Positions 1 to 8,635 are shown, counted from the first letter of the stretch. The stretch is 64,000 nt of DNA from Lachnospiraceae bacterium (GCA_910576125.1 CAJTHM010000012.1:124001-188000), one strand, 5' to 3'. Notes: generated from the sequence alone by a model not told the origin. A program made the numbers and translations.

Positions 1-549
1 GGCAAAGCCCAGGGAACCGGGATTGATATAGGTCTTCCCGTACATCCTGTCGATTTCCTGATGGTGACTGTGGCCTCCCAGCAGATAAGGATAATCCAGC
101 GCCTCCATGACTTTCTCTTTCAGCCCTGCCTCCTCGTGGACATTCCCCCGCACCCTGCCGGGAGTGCCGTGGCAGAGGTACAGGGCAGGGCATCCCTCGA
201 TTCTCAGCTCCCGCTCTGTAGGAAGCGAAGCAAAAAAAGCCAAATCCTCCGGACGCATGTGCTGCAGGGTATAATAAAGCGTGCCGTTGGCGGAAGACGG
301 CTTCCAGCCCTCCCTGTTTCCCACATTGTCCAGCAGATAATCCTCCCTGTTCCCCCGGAGCATACAGCAGTCACGGGTTTCCCTCATCTTATGCAGGAGT
401 TCCATGGTCCGCTCCGGATAAGGGCTGTCCGTCACATAGTCGCCCAGGCAGATGATGCCATCCACCGGATGCTCTTCAATATATTCCAGAAAGGCCTCCA
501 ACGCCTTGTAATTCCCATGAACATCGCTGATCAGCGCCAGTCTCTTCAT
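1..549 (-). CDS. Calcineurin-like metallophosphoesterase, C-terminus cut by window edge
   Basis: The frame starts at an ATG (547-549) behind AAAAGGAGG and runs off the left edge, so only about 183 residues are visible. Metal-site blocks appear in family order: ISDVHGN at the N-terminus (D-x-H), then CLGDYVTDS (GD), MLRGNRED (the GN block), YLCHGTPG, and near the edge LGGHSHHQ followed by INPGSLG. These match the YfcE/MJ0936-type single-domain phosphodiesterases, which use two metal ions. The physiological substrate cannot be told. It lies 15 bp downstream of the APH-fold kinase gene, so the two are probably co-transcribed. Confidence 0.85.
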   Translation of the reverse strand, partial: MKRLALISDVHGNYKALEAFLEYIEEHPVDGIICLGDYVTDSPYPERTMELLHKMRETRDCCMLRGNREDYLLDNVGNREGWKPSSANGTLYYTLQHMRPEDLAFFASLPTERELRIEGCPALYLCHGTPGRVRGNVHEEAGLKEKVMEALDYPYLLGGHSHHQEIDRMYGKTYINPGSLGFA

Positions 550-564
550 CCCAGCCTCCTTTTG

Positions 565-1548
565 TCATCCCTCTTCCCGCAGAATCTCCTCCGCCAGCTT
601 CAGGGCCCCGGAACTGTAGTAATCGAATACCTCATCCCTTGCCTGAGAGCTGTCTGGCAGATCGCTTTCGATGAATTCGATATATTCGTTGAGCACCGCC
701 AGCCGGATATCCGCCAGATACCGCTCATAGGAGGGCCTGCGCTCCAGCAGTTCATAGGTCCTGCGCACGAACAGGCCCTTATGCGCTTCTGTCATATAAA
801 AGGGAAAGGTGCGCCTGTTCTCGGTGCCGTGGGCAATCATCCTTGCGATGTCCAGCGAATAGGGCATGATGCCGCCGAAAGCCCAGTCCACCAGCGTCAC
901 CTTTTTGTCCCAGAAAATAGCGTTGAACTGCAGGAAATCCCCATTGGAAAGCGTCCTGGGGCAGGTCAGCTGCCGCCTCAGGAAACAGTCGTAGGCCTCC
1001 CTTAACAGCGGCTCTTCTTTCAGGCATTCCGCCCTCTTATTGATCCGCTTCCAGTAGCGCTCAAAGCGGTCATCCTGTTTCTTCCGGGCAAACTCCGCCT
1101 CGTCTTCCTGCCAGTAGCGGTTGGCAATCCTGCTGATGCTTTCGGCACAGGCAATCGCCATGTCCGGCGTATAGTCCCGCAGATCTGTCCCCTCCACATA
1201 TTCAATCAGAATCCACTGCTTTCCGTTCCATTTCGTACTTCCGAAATAAGCCGGAGCCGGGAGGCCCTGGCCGTTCAGGAAATGTTCATATATACGGATT
1301 TCTGCTTCATCAGACTTTTTCAGCACATAATATTTGTCTCCTGCCGTTATTTTATATACGTTGTAACGGTTGACTTCGCCCTCTCCGTCATCGCAGAACT
1401 GCTCCGCGGAAATGTCCCCCGGTGTTATGCCCTCCCGCGTCATGTCCTCCGGGATAATATCCCTGTTATCACAATATAGAATTTCTCCCATCAACTGCCC
1501 GAACGGAATCTTTCCGGAAACGACTTTCTCTGTATACAATCCCCGCAT
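565..1548 (-). CDS. Aminoglycoside phosphotransferase (APH)-fold small-molecule kinase
   Basis: 327 residues, ATG start behind AAGGAGG. The N-lobe has a VLKKSDEAEIRIYEHF segment like the ATP-binding lysine and helix of the APH/choline-kinase fold. The hinge reads ILIEYVEG. The C-lobe has LSNGDFLQFNAI in place of the usual HGDLHPGN catalytic loop, then TLVDWAFGG in place of the Mg-binding D-x-G. The catalytic Asp and Asn are therefore kept but the His is Ser-Asn. Members of this family phosphorylate sugars, choline, aminoglycosides or amino sugars. Nothing here fixes the substrate, and antibiotic resistance should not be assumed. It is probably first in an operon with the downstream phosphoesterase. 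Confidence 0.75.
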   Translation of the reverse strand: MRGLYTEKVVSGKIPFGQLMGEILYCDNRDIIPEDMTREGITPGDISAEQFCDDGEGEVNRYNVYKITAGDKYYVLKKSDEAEIRIYEHFLNGQGLPAPAYFGSTKWNGKQWILIEYVEGTDLRDYTPDMAIACAESISRIANRYWQEDEAEFARKKQDDRFERYWKRINKRAECLKEEPLLREAYDCFLRRQLTCPRTLSNGDFLQFNAIFWDKKVTLVDWAFGGIMPYSLDIARMIAHGTENRRTFPFYMTEAHKGLFVRRTYELLERRPSYERYLADIRLAVLNEYIEFIESDLPDSSQARDEVFDYYSSGALKLAEEILREEG

Positions 1549-1588
1549 AGCGGCCTCCTTTCACAAAAATACATCTTAGGGCCTGCCC

Positions 1589-2011
1589 TCAAAAGCCCTT
1601 TTTCTGCCCGCGCTCCAGCAAATCGGCCAGCGTCACGCCGTCTATCACCTGATTCACGGCTGTCTGCACATCCCGCCAGACTCCCACTGTCTCGCAGGTA
1701 TCGCAGCGCTCACAGGCCTCCCCGCCCTCCTCCAGGCAGGAGACCGGAGCCATAGACCCTTCTGTCAGACGCAGAATCATTCCCACTGTATAGTCCCCGG
1801 GGGGCCTGGCCAGCCGGTAGCCTCCCCGGGCGCCGCGGACGCTCTGCACGAAGCCTGCCTTGTTCAGCACGGCGATAATCTGTTCCAGATATTTCCCGGA
1901 AATCCCCTGTCTGGCGGCGATTTCCTTTACTTTGACGCATTCTCCCCCATCATGCCGGGCCAGTTCCAGCATGATGCGCACCGCGTATCTGCCTTTTGTC
2001 GAAATCTTCAT
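1589..2011 (-). CDS. Rrf2-family transcriptional regulator (IscR-like cysteines)
   Basis: 140 residues. The N-terminus MKISTKGRYAVRIMLELA is the classic Rrf2 winged-helix start, followed by the recognition segment QGISGKYLEQIIAVLNKAG and the wing SVRGARGGYRLA. The C-terminal half carries C92, C100, C103 and C106; three of these could ligate a [2Fe-2S] cluster as in IscR, although the spacing is not identical. No iscS/iscU genes are adjacent, so it may sense iron-sulfur status, redox or nitric oxide in trans. The ribosome site (GAGGG) is distant and weak. A partial copy of the dispersed palindromic repeat lies immediately upstream (2061-2127). Confidence 0.9.
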   Translation of the reverse strand: MKISTKGRYAVRIMLELARHDGGECVKVKEIAARQGISGKYLEQIIAVLNKAGFVQSVRGARGGYRLARPPGDYTVGMILRLTEGSMAPVSCLEEGGEACERCDTCETVGVWRDVQTAVNQVIDGVTLADLLERGQKKGF

Positions 2012-2060
2012 AATAATTGCGCTATTCCCTCTGCCACACAGATTTCTTCAATCTGCCCAT

Positions 2061-2127
2061 ACTACATAGCGTCAGAATTTATACTGTTTAACGATTTCAC
2101 TTGCCATGAAACCATACCGCGATGGTT
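2061..2127. repeat. Dispersed palindromic repeat, copy A (left half only)
   Basis: Begins ACTACATAGCGTCAG and continues through a block of about 45 bp (AATTTATACTGTTTAACGAT..., then a CACTTGCCATGAAACCA segment) that matches copy C at 15315-15375 with few changes. The right terminal repeat is missing or degraded; after 2127 the sequence turns AT-rich and unrelated. It sits in the 278-bp gap between the Rrf2 and XRE genes. Confidence 0.75.
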
Positions 2128-2213
2128 AAACGTATATAGTATCAATTATACTATACGCCTGCATTTAATAGCAATACCCAAACAGACAATCCCGCAATCC
2201 CAGACAGAAGAAA

Positions 2214-2239
2214 CCGCCGGGAACACCAGCTCCCGGCGG
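2214..2239 (-). terminator. Probable terminator of the XRE regulator gene
   Basis: CCGCCGGGA (2214-2222) pairs with TCCCGGCGG (2231-2239) across an 8-nt loop. Read on the minus strand the hairpin is followed by TTTCTTCTG. It lies 50 bp past the stop of the XRE gene. Confidence 0.6.
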
Positions 2240-2289
2240 CATACATAAGGCTTTCCTGAAAAAGCTTTCTGCAGTTTTCGGAGGACTTG

Positions 2290-3237
2290 TCAGGACTGGC
2301 TGTGCTTCATGCAAAAGCTTCCAATCTCCAGCACTTTCCTCTGGGCTGCCAGAACCTCTTCCTCGGTTCCGCTCCAGCGCTCCACATCCTCATGGATAAA
2401 GTACAGGACCCGGTCCGCCAGATTCGACAAAAAGCGCACCGCCACCCTGCCGGACGCTCCGGCCAGCGCAGCCGTCAACGTGGCCTCGTCCATGTTCCGC
2501 AGCATGGTCTGTATCTCAAAATCCCCCAGGTCCGCAGCCTCCTCCAGGAGATCGGTAGCGCCCGAATACATTTCCTTATCCTTATAAGTATCGATGATTT
2601 CCTGTCTGGTGCGGTTCAGAATCTCTCCCATATGCCCTCCCTTTTGCCTGTACTCCATCCCGATATAGGACGCGATCAGCTCGCTTAACTCTTCCTGCTT
2701 TCCTCCGGCGAAAATCATCTTCAATGCCGCCGCTATCATGTGCCCTTCCCTCCGCTCTGCCTCCGGAAGCGCCTCCGCGTAGTTTTCCAGAAATCCAAAA
2801 GCCTGCTCCGGCTCCGTCTGCCTCATGGTGAGGTACATCATGTACGGAATGGAAAATGCCAGAAAAGCGCTTTCGCTTTTTAGCCCGGGGATTGCGGCCT
2901 GCATGGCAGGAAAGCCTTTCTGCCTGCTGATTTCACCGCATTTGAGCAAATCCTCCCCTGTCACGGACAGACGCAGCTTTTCCGCATCATATGCCCCCAC
3001 GGCCTCTATCCGCGCGTCCTTCCTTCCCACCAGATCATCGATATCGCAGTCAAAGAAATCGGCCAGCGCCCACAGCAGCTCAATGCTCGGAACGGCCAAA
3101 TCCCTCTCCCATTTGGAGACCGCCGCCGGAGTGACGCTCAGCACCTCCGCCAGCTGTTCCTGCGTCATTCCCTTCGCCATGCGCAGAGAATATATCCTCG
3201 CCCCCACTGCAACTTCATGATACTTTAATGAATCCAT
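2290..3237 (-). CDS. XRE-family helix-turn-helix regulator with long C-terminal sensor region
   Basis: 315 residues if started at MDSLKYHEVA (ATG 3235-3237), which has an AAGGGG ribosome site 5 nt upstream. The frame remains open upstream to about 3336, but that extension lacks a ribosome site. Residues 8-65 form a Cro/CI HTH: IYSLRMAKGMTQEQLAEVL, TPAAVSKWERDLAVPS, LLWALADFFDCDIDDLVG. The rest is predicted mostly helical, with no domain I recognise; it could be a TPR-like ligand-binding region as in many Firmicute XRE regulators. No adjacent target is obvious. Confidence 0.8.
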   Translation of the reverse strand: MDSLKYHEVAVGARIYSLRMAKGMTQEQLAEVLSVTPAAVSKWERDLAVPSIELLWALADFFDCDIDDLVGRKDARIEAVGAYDAEKLRLSVTGEDLLKCGEISRQKGFPAMQAAIPGLKSESAFLAFSIPYMMYLTMRQTEPEQAFGFLENYAEALPEAERREGHMIAAALKMIFAGGKQEELSELIASYIGMEYRQKGGHMGEILNRTRQEIIDTYKDKEMYSGATDLLEEAADLGDFEIQTMLRNMDEATLTAALAGASGRVAVRFLSNLADRVLYFIHEDVERWSGTEEEVLAAQRKVLEIGSFCMKHSQS

Positions 3238-3379
3238 GTGAACCCCTTTCCGGCATGCCCGGCTGATGCCTGCGGCATCCTGTGACTCTATCAGTATTTC
3301 CATGATTAGTCTACCCTGCGCCGCTCCCGGAGTCAAAGGATAAACATTCCTTTTTTAGAAACCAGTAGTTTCACAAGGC

Positions 3380-3982
3380 CCCATTGACAGATAGATATTT
3401 GCGGCGGAAATGGTTGCCAGAACCGATACGCCGCATTATAATGGTATCAGGGAGACTGTTGATTATGAATCCGAAAACGTGATTCTGGAGAACCTTACCA
3501 GAGAATACATTGTCGAAAAGAGGCTTTTTCCCTACATCCCTTTCTATATCGCCAGATATGAAAAGGACATCACATCGGAAGGGAACGTGGACCGTGCCAT
3601 AGAGGATTTGGCCTATTTTAAGGACGCGCTGCTGCGCCTCCGCGGGACGGCCGAACTGTCCGATGCGGAAATGATAGATCTGATGGGTTTTGTGAATACT
3701 ATCATCACACATATTGCCAATGGGAACAAGAACGAAGAAAGGCTGGTGAATGTAATGGGAGGAACTATAATTGAGACAGAGTCCGAGAAATGGATACGCC
3801 GCGGCATGCAGCAGGGCGTGCAGCAGGGCATGCAGCAGGGGCAGGCAAAGATGATTGTCGAACTGGGGCAGGATGACGGACAGGACGACGAGACCATTTT
3901 AAAGAGACTCCGGGAAAAGATAGGCCTGTCCTTAGAAGAAGCGAAGGACTGCCTGGCAAAATATGGAAAACAGCTCGTCTGA
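3380..3982 (+). pseudogene. PD-(D/E)XK nuclease/transposase family gene, internally deleted copy
   Basis: The 5' flank (3380-3450, with promoter TTGCCA at 3414-3419 and TATAAT at 3437-3442, 17-bp spacer) is nearly identical to the flank of the intact gene at 8576-8646. It then jumps straight to the point matching 9105 of that gene. About 450 bp are lost, including the start codon and the N-terminal nuclease core (D, E-x-Q residues). What remains is the C-terminal half (VDYESENVILENLT onward) with an extra 4-residue unit in the GMQQGVQQGMQQGQ stretch, ending at the same stop. The ATG at 3410 lies in the promoter, so it is unlikely to be a real start. Confidence 0.8.
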
Positions 3983-4394
3983 CTTCCTGTATGGCCATAT
4001 CAGAAAGGAATGCAGGGTACAGCAGGGACAAAATACACTTCCACAATTTCCTCACAGGAATGCGCACAGGCAGAAACGTGACCCTGGAGCAGCTAAGTCT
4101 CGGCCCGTGCTCCGCTGTCGTTATCTTCCGCTTTTACTGCTTTTGCGGCTGAAGAGACCCCAACATCCGTACAAGCCCAGCGAAGTGGCTGCTGAAGCTT
4201 GGACAACCGTGACAAAAAATGGCAAGAATGTATATCATAAAACCGGCGCAAAAATAGGATATAACCACACCTGCAACGACCCAGATAACCATAAATCCAA
4301 GTCTCCAACAATCTGTACACCAACGCAATTTCAGAGCAGGAATGCCAAATTCTTCCTGCTTTGAATTGTCTAATAAGCAAAGGGAGCATGCAGT
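3983..4394 (+). other. 412-bp gap upstream of ABC exporter genes, no convincing gene
   Basis: No intact gene seen. One frame reads APLSLSSAFTAFAAEETPTS (about 4108-4168), which resembles the end of a signal peptide with an Ala-x-Ala site. A shifted frame then reads WTTVTKNGKNVYHKTGAK and ends at 4364. This could be a frameshifted relic of a small secreted peptide that the downstream exporter once served, but the match is only to a general pattern. A weak GGGAGC lies before the ATG at 4395. Confidence 0.3.
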
Positions 4395-5366
4395 ATGCCA
4401 AAAATCCGAAAAGCCTTGCTGGCAGCCATATTCATGATGATCGGTTTTACCGTTCCTGTCATCCTCCACGTCATTTCCGATATGGACCTGAACATAAGAA
4501 TCAGCCGGGAATTCTACAGCAATCACGCGGCTGCATTCTGGGCAGCGGGCTCTGACAGGGCCGACATCGAATATATAATGGAACATATGAAAAAAGGCAG
4601 CATCCTGTATGGCGAGATAGACAGATACTGCCGCGGCGTATACATAAAGGACAGCAGAGGCGCGTTTCCCGTCATATGGGGGAGGAGCTTTCAGAGTTCA
4701 GACTTTTTTGCTGGCAAAAAAGTCGCTCTGATCGGACGCAACCGCAGGGATGACTGCCAGACCATCGATGGCAGGACTTATTACGCGGTGCAAGACGAGC
4801 TTTATGAAGTAATCGGAATCCTTGGCACCGAATCTCCCAGCCTGCTGGACAATTATCTGTGGATCAATCTGGATGCCATGCTGGATGTTTTCCAGTCAGA
4901 TGGCTTTTATGTATTAGACGGTGGGCGGGAAAGCAGAAGTCTCCTGCAGGATGACGCTCTTGGCAGCATCATAAGCGAAACGGAAATCGAAAAAGTGGGA
5001 GTCAGAGCCATGTACAAAGAGCGCAATACTGGTTTAGCCGTATTTGTTTCAGTGCTATTGTGCCTTTTAATCTGTGCTATAATCAGCATATCATATTGGC
5101 TGGAAAGTCAAAAATATCCTCTGTCCGTGAAGAGGCTGTGCGGAGTATCGGATCTCCATATACTGCTGGATCTCCTGGGGGATTTTATGCTTACATGCAG
5201 CCCGTGTTACCTGCTCGGGAGCGCAGCCGCCATATTGTCATTGAAGAGCCGATACAGCCGCCTGGATGTGCTTTATGCCTTAACTGTTTCGGTTCTGCTG
5301 ATTCCACTTTCCATGGTACCTGTCATCCTGTATCTGAGGAATTGGACAAATCGTTACCTGAGGTGA
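4395..5366 (+). CDS. FtsX/MacB-like ABC exporter permease, short form
   Basis: 323 residues. One N-terminal membrane segment (KALLAAIFMMIGFTVPVILH) is followed by an extracytoplasmic region of about 190 residues. Three membrane segments follow near the C-terminus: LAVFVSVLLCLLICAIISI, LGDFMLTCSPCYLLGSAAAI and LYALTVSVLLIPLSMVPVIL. This 1+3 topology is that of MacB/FtsX-type permeases, whose large loop is the periplasmic core domain. It is followed 5 bp later by a second permease and then an ATPase, so the three probably form one exporter with a heterodimeric membrane part. Substrate unknown; lipoproteins, peptides and antimicrobial export are all known for the family. Confidence 0.75.
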   Translation: MPKIRKALLAAIFMMIGFTVPVILHVISDMDLNIRISREFYSNHAAAFWAAGSDRADIEYIMEHMKKGSILYGEIDRYCRGVYIKDSRGAFPVIWGRSFQSSDFFAGKKVALIGRNRRDDCQTIDGRTYYAVQDELYEVIGILGTESPSLLDNYLWINLDAMLDVFQSDGFYVLDGGRESRSLLQDDALGSIISETEIEKVGVRAMYKERNTGLAVFVSVLLCLLICAIISISYWLESQKYPLSVKRLCGVSDLHILLDLLGDFMLTCSPCYLLGSAAAILSLKSRYSRLDVLYALTVSVLLIPLSMVPVILYLRNWTNRYLR

Positions 5367-5371
5367 ATGAT

Positions 5372-6664
5372 ATGATAATGGAGCAATTGATCCTTAATAT
5401 AAAAAAGACGAAATTCATGTTCCTCCTTATGATAGTCCTTCTTACCGTGGTCTTCTTCCTGCTGAATTTCCTTTTTACGGAATCCGGAGATGTCCGGGTG
5501 GTAGATGAGCGTCTAAAGACCATATATAACGGCAAAGAATATTTCTTCGTCTCCAAGGAGTTCGAAGATGGAGATTCCGGCATATTCTACCACTCCCTGG
5601 ACAGGCTGAACGATTTGAAAAATGCTCAGCGCGAATTGATGAATCAGCAGATTTTTGAATACTATCTGCAGATCAGACAACCGCTTGAACTTGTGGAATT
5701 CAAAGACAATATAAGCTTTATAGCCAATTACAGAGAAGGCTCAAAGGACAACAGCTTTGAAATGTCCGGCCAGACTTATTTCCGGGCAAAGGCTTATTAT
5801 ATCTCACAAAATATAATTGGGAAATTGGGGCTGAATGTCAGCTTTGGACGGCCGCTCCAAAATGACGATTTCATATACAGAAATGATTATGTTCCTGTAA
5901 TGGTCGGGCGCAATTATGCCGACAATTTCTCGGTAGGCGATATGCTTCAGGGCTTTTATTGGAATAAGAGCGTCGATTTCAAAATCATAGGCATTTTAGA
6001 GGAAAGCGAATCGATGCTAAGTTTTTCGCAGGATAACATCGAGGTGTTGGATGATTATATCCTTGTTCCGGCTTTGGATTTCCCATATGACCCTGTTGAT
6101 ATTCACAACGAGGATTCCCAACCGGATGACGAGCGGCTGATGCAGGAAGTAGCATATTCCTCGTACCTCAATTTCATCATCACCATGTCAGAGGGCTATG
6201 AACTCAATGACTTTGTCGCATACTATGACAGCATCCGCAGCAAATATAATATCCCCGAATACTATATAGCAGATGTCAGCATGTTCACCGTCAGGATGCT
6301 GCAGCTTTCCAATGCGGAATACTATGACAGCACATTGTTCCTGGTCTGCTGCATTGCTGTATTTTCCTTCCTCTGCATGTGCGTCTATTTGTCATTGAAC
6401 AGCCTGAGAAACCTAAATGCTTACTATACTCATATATTGCTGGGCGCAGGATATTTCAGGATATATATAATGATTCTGTCTGAGGCGCTCCTGATTGCCG
6501 CGATCTGTCATCTGTCGGCTTTTTTCATCAGCGGTGCCGTAAGCGGCTCCTATAGCTTTCCACTTGTGGCCGCAAGCTTCCTGTTGTCTCCTCTGACCGC
6601 CATGCCCGCAATGGCAATCGTCAGGAAACTTACAGGAACGGATTTTTTATGGAGGAAAGAGTGA
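5372..6664 (+). CDS. FtsX/MacB-like ABC exporter permease, long form
   Basis: 430 residues from ATG 5372, chosen because GAGGTG ends 6 nt before it and because it directly follows the upstream stop; the frame is open further upstream but that part overlaps the previous gene. Residues 10-33 form a membrane anchor (FMFLLMIVLLTVVFFLLNFL), then comes an extracytoplasmic domain of about 290 residues. Three C-terminal membrane segments follow: STLFLVCCIAVFSFLCMCVYL, ILSEALLIAAICHLSAFFI and FPLVAASFLLSPLTAMPAMA. It is the partner of the preceding short permease. The pair resembles the bacteriocin-associated membrane protein/permease arrangement, but I cannot confirm that family. Confidence 0.75.
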   Translation: MIMEQLILNIKKTKFMFLLMIVLLTVVFFLLNFLFTESGDVRVVDERLKTIYNGKEYFFVSKEFEDGDSGIFYHSLDRLNDLKNAQRELMNQQIFEYYLQIRQPLELVEFKDNISFIANYREGSKDNSFEMSGQTYFRAKAYYISQNIIGKLGLNVSFGRPLQNDDFIYRNDYVPVMVGRNYADNFSVGDMLQGFYWNKSVDFKIIGILEESESMLSFSQDNIEVLDDYILVPALDFPYDPVDIHNEDSQPDDERLMQEVAYSSYLNFIITMSEGYELNDFVAYYDSIRSKYNIPEYYIADVSMFTVRMLQLSNAEYYDSTLFLVCCIAVFSFLCMCVYLSLNSLRNLNAYYTHILLGAGYFRIYIMILSEALLIAAICHLSAFFISGAVSGSYSFPLVAASFLLSPLTAMPAMAIVRKLTGTDFLWRKE

Positions 6665-6677
6665 GGAGGATAATTTG

Positions 6678-7343
6678 ATGGAAAAAATAGCGCTGCGCAA
6701 CATCAAGAAGAGCTTCGGAACCGGCGACAGGGCAGTACATGCCCTGCAAGGTATCAACCTGTCCATAAAAGAAGGGGAAATGGTAGCCGTCATGGGCAAA
6801 AGCGGCTCCGGCAAGTCTACGCTGCTGAATGTTTTAGGCGGTCTGGTTCAAGTGGACGAGGGCGAATATCTCTTTGAGGGCAGCCGGATCAATGGCCTGA
6901 GCCAGAGACAGTTAAGCGCTTTCCGCTCCCGGAAAATCGGCTTCATCCTCCAGTACCACGCGCTTCTCGACGATAGAACAGTCTTCCAGAATATAGCGCT
7001 CCCGCTGCAATACGGGAAGAGCAATAAGAACGCCATATCCGCCAGGGTAGAGGAATTATTGCGGCAGCTGGAGATATATGACAAACGAGACAGCCATCCC
7101 TATGAATTATCTGGCGGCCAATGCCAGCGCACCGCCATAGCAAGGGCCCTGGCGAACAATCCGGACGTGCTGTTGGCAGATGAACCCACCGGTTCCCTGG
7201 ACTCCCACACAGAGACCACAATAATGGAGATGTTCCGGCAAATGAACCGCGCAGGCAAGACAATCATCATAGTGACCCACGATAAGTCGGTAGCCGACTA
7301 CTGCAATCGGATTGTCATCATAAAAGACGGCATGGTACAATGA
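6678..7343 (+). CDS. ABC transporter ATP-binding protein, LolD/MacB type
   Basis: 221 residues from ATG 6678, with GAGGAGGA 7 nt upstream; a TTG at 6675 is also in frame. Walker A is GKSGSGKSTLL, the Q-loop is FILQYHALL, the signature is ELSGGQCQRTAIARAL, Walker B is VLLADEPTGSLD and the switch is IIVTHD. The spacing and the GSLDSxT motif match the LolD/MacB/FtsE class that powers mechanotransmission-type exporters. It is third in the operon after two permease genes and 10 bp or so behind the second. Confidence 0.92.
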   Translation: MEKIALRNIKKSFGTGDRAVHALQGINLSIKEGEMVAVMGKSGSGKSTLLNVLGGLVQVDEGEYLFEGSRINGLSQRQLSAFRSRKIGFILQYHALLDDRTVFQNIALPLQYGKSNKNAISARVEELLRQLEIYDKRDSHPYELSGGQCQRTAIARALANNPDVLLADEPTGSLDSHTETTIMEMFRQMNRAGKTIIIVTHDKSVADYCNRIVIIKDGMVQ

Positions 7344-7479
7344 CCAGTGTTCTTGCAGTGAGCACATTAGCTCCAGGCAGTTATGGCTCTGGGACCGGCT
7401 GTAATACAGTGACATCCAGAATGTCAAAAAGAATATGGGACTATGCGCAAAAACGGCATCGCAAAGCTATCTGCAGGGA

Positions 7480-8045
7480 TGGAACTCATGTGCGCAGACT
7501 ACAGTGTAGTCAGCCTCCCGGCCATGCACTGTCTTCTCTTCCGTCCCCACATTCTCGCCGCATACCCAATAAGAGCCGTCGGCTTTCTGAATCACCGTAT
7601 TATTCAAATGCTTTGGATAGATATCCCAAGCTCTGCAATGTCATCATGCTCCATATCATACCGCAGCCCGCCTGTCCAGGCCATGGCGATATCTTCTGCG
7701 CCCGGCTGCGGGTAATTGTTCAGTGCAAGGTCTGTCCAGACCATGACCACATCCTCCGCCACCATCGTCGGCTCACCGATTGGGGCCAAATCCGCAACAC
7801 CGCAATTATGGAATTTCTCATGCAGAATAATATATTCCTGCTCTTCCTGGCGCAAATTCCCCGGCAAATAAATCCTGGGCCTGAATATGCCCATTACTGA
7901 GCCTGAACAGGACCACGCTCCAGAGCAGATAGGAAATATACTTGGGAAACCGTTTCAACAAAATGCGCACAAAGAATACAACCACAATAATCATGCTTGC
8001 TGCCCGGCTCATATCCAGCACTTTCAGAAAAATCTGTTCCAGCAT
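7480..8045 (-). pseudogene. blaR1/mecR1-type M56 peptidase sensor, deleted and frameshifted
   Basis: On the minus strand the ATG at 8045 starts MLEQIFLKVLDMSRAASMII and a first membrane pair ending ISYLLWSVVLFRLS (to about 7900). This is the usual BlaR1 N-terminus. A shifted frame then gives GIFRPRIYLPGNLRQEEQEY and the zinc motif ILHEKFHN (HExxH) at about 7810-7880. The roughly 200 residues normally between these parts are gone. After about 7625 a third frame reads TVIQKADGSYWVCGENVGTE to about 7480. With at least one deletion and two frame changes it cannot make a working sensor-protease. It lies 4 bp after blaI. Confidence 0.75.
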
Positions 8046-8049
8046 ATGC

Positions 8050-8427
8050 TCACCCTCTCATGGAATCAATGATTCTTTGAATCTCGTCAATCTCCTTATC
8101 CGTAAGCCTCTTCCTTGTCCCGAATGCCGCCAGGAAAGCAGGCAGGGAGCCGCCGAACGCCTCTTCCACATACAGCTGGCTGTGGCGTGCGTAAAACTCA
8201 TTTTTTGATATCAGGGAAGTGACGGTTCCGTTCTGATTTTGAAAAAGCCCCCGTTCGTACAGCCTCTTCAGCACGGTAAATGCGGTGGTCTTTTTCCACT
8301 CAAATTCCTGATTTGCAAGTTTCGCCAGATTCCCTGATGAAATCGGCTCGTTGTCCCAAATCATATCGGCAAATTTCGCTTCTGCGGTCCCCATCCTCAA
8401 TTCACGCATCTTGTCATGTTCTCTCAT
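8050..8427 (-). CDS. blaI: BlaI/MecI-family transcriptional repressor
   Basis: 125 residues from ATG 8427 (an ATG at 8409 is the alternative; neither has a strong ribosome site). An upstream in-frame ATG at 8478 is excluded because it falls inside the promoter spacer. The winged-helix core reads AEAKFADMIWDNEPISSGNL, then EFEWKKTTAFTVLKRLYERG and LISKNEFYARHSQLYVEEAF, as in BlaI/CopY/MecI repressors. The C-terminal dimerisation part is about normal length. Its usual cleaving partner BlaR1 survives only as a wreck 4 bp downstream, so this repressor may be uninducible by that route or answer to another sensor. Confidence 0.88.
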   Translation of the reverse strand: MREHDKMRELRMGTAEAKFADMIWDNEPISSGNLAKLANQEFEWKKTTAFTVLKRLYERGLFQNQNGTVTSLISKNEFYARHSQLYVEEAFGGSLPAFLAAFGTRKRLTDKEIDEIQRIIDSMRG

Positions 8428-8449
8428 TCTATATATTGTAGTACGTTTT

Positions 8450-8478
8450 ATATTACAGTTTGTAGAATCATTTGTCAA
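8450..8478 (-). promoter_or_regulatory. blaI promoter with BlaI-type operator in the spacer
   Basis: On the minus strand TTGACA (8478-8473) is separated by exactly 17 bp from TAATAT (8455-8450). The dyad TACAGTTTGTA at 8454-8464, of the TACA/TGTA form bound by BlaI and MecI, lies across the spacer and the -10. This implies autorepression. Confidence 0.7.
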
Positions 8479-8606
8479 TACTTTTCTATTACATTATGGT
8501 TTTATAGTATAATGACAAAATGCCAGAAATCCAGTAACTATACGTCTTTCTGGCATTTTATATGGCAAGTCAATGCCCCATTGACAGATATTTGCGGCAG
8601 AAATGG

Positions 8607-8635
8607 TTGCCAGAACCGACAAGCCGCATTATAAT
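8607..8635 (+). promoter_or_regulatory. Promoter of the intact PD-(D/E)XK gene
   Basis: TTGCCA (8607-8612), a 17-bp spacer and TATAAT (8630-8635). The same promoter is preserved in the deleted copy at 3414-3442. The conserved repeat begins upstream at about 8576 (CCCATTGACAGATA). Confidence 0.65.

Noticed and set aside
61..1005. Long plus-strand open frame at the left end
   Set aside because: It is antisense to the phosphoesterase and APH-fold genes, has no domain sense, and the minus-strand frames carry clear motifs and ribosome sites.
565..1548. Aminoglycoside resistance gene
   Set aside because: The APH fold is shared by many sugar and choline kinases and the catalytic loop differs (SNGDF); no basis for a resistance call.
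8428..8478. Upstream ATG for blaI at 8478
   Set aside because: It lies between the -35 and -10 of the promoter and cannot be on the transcript.
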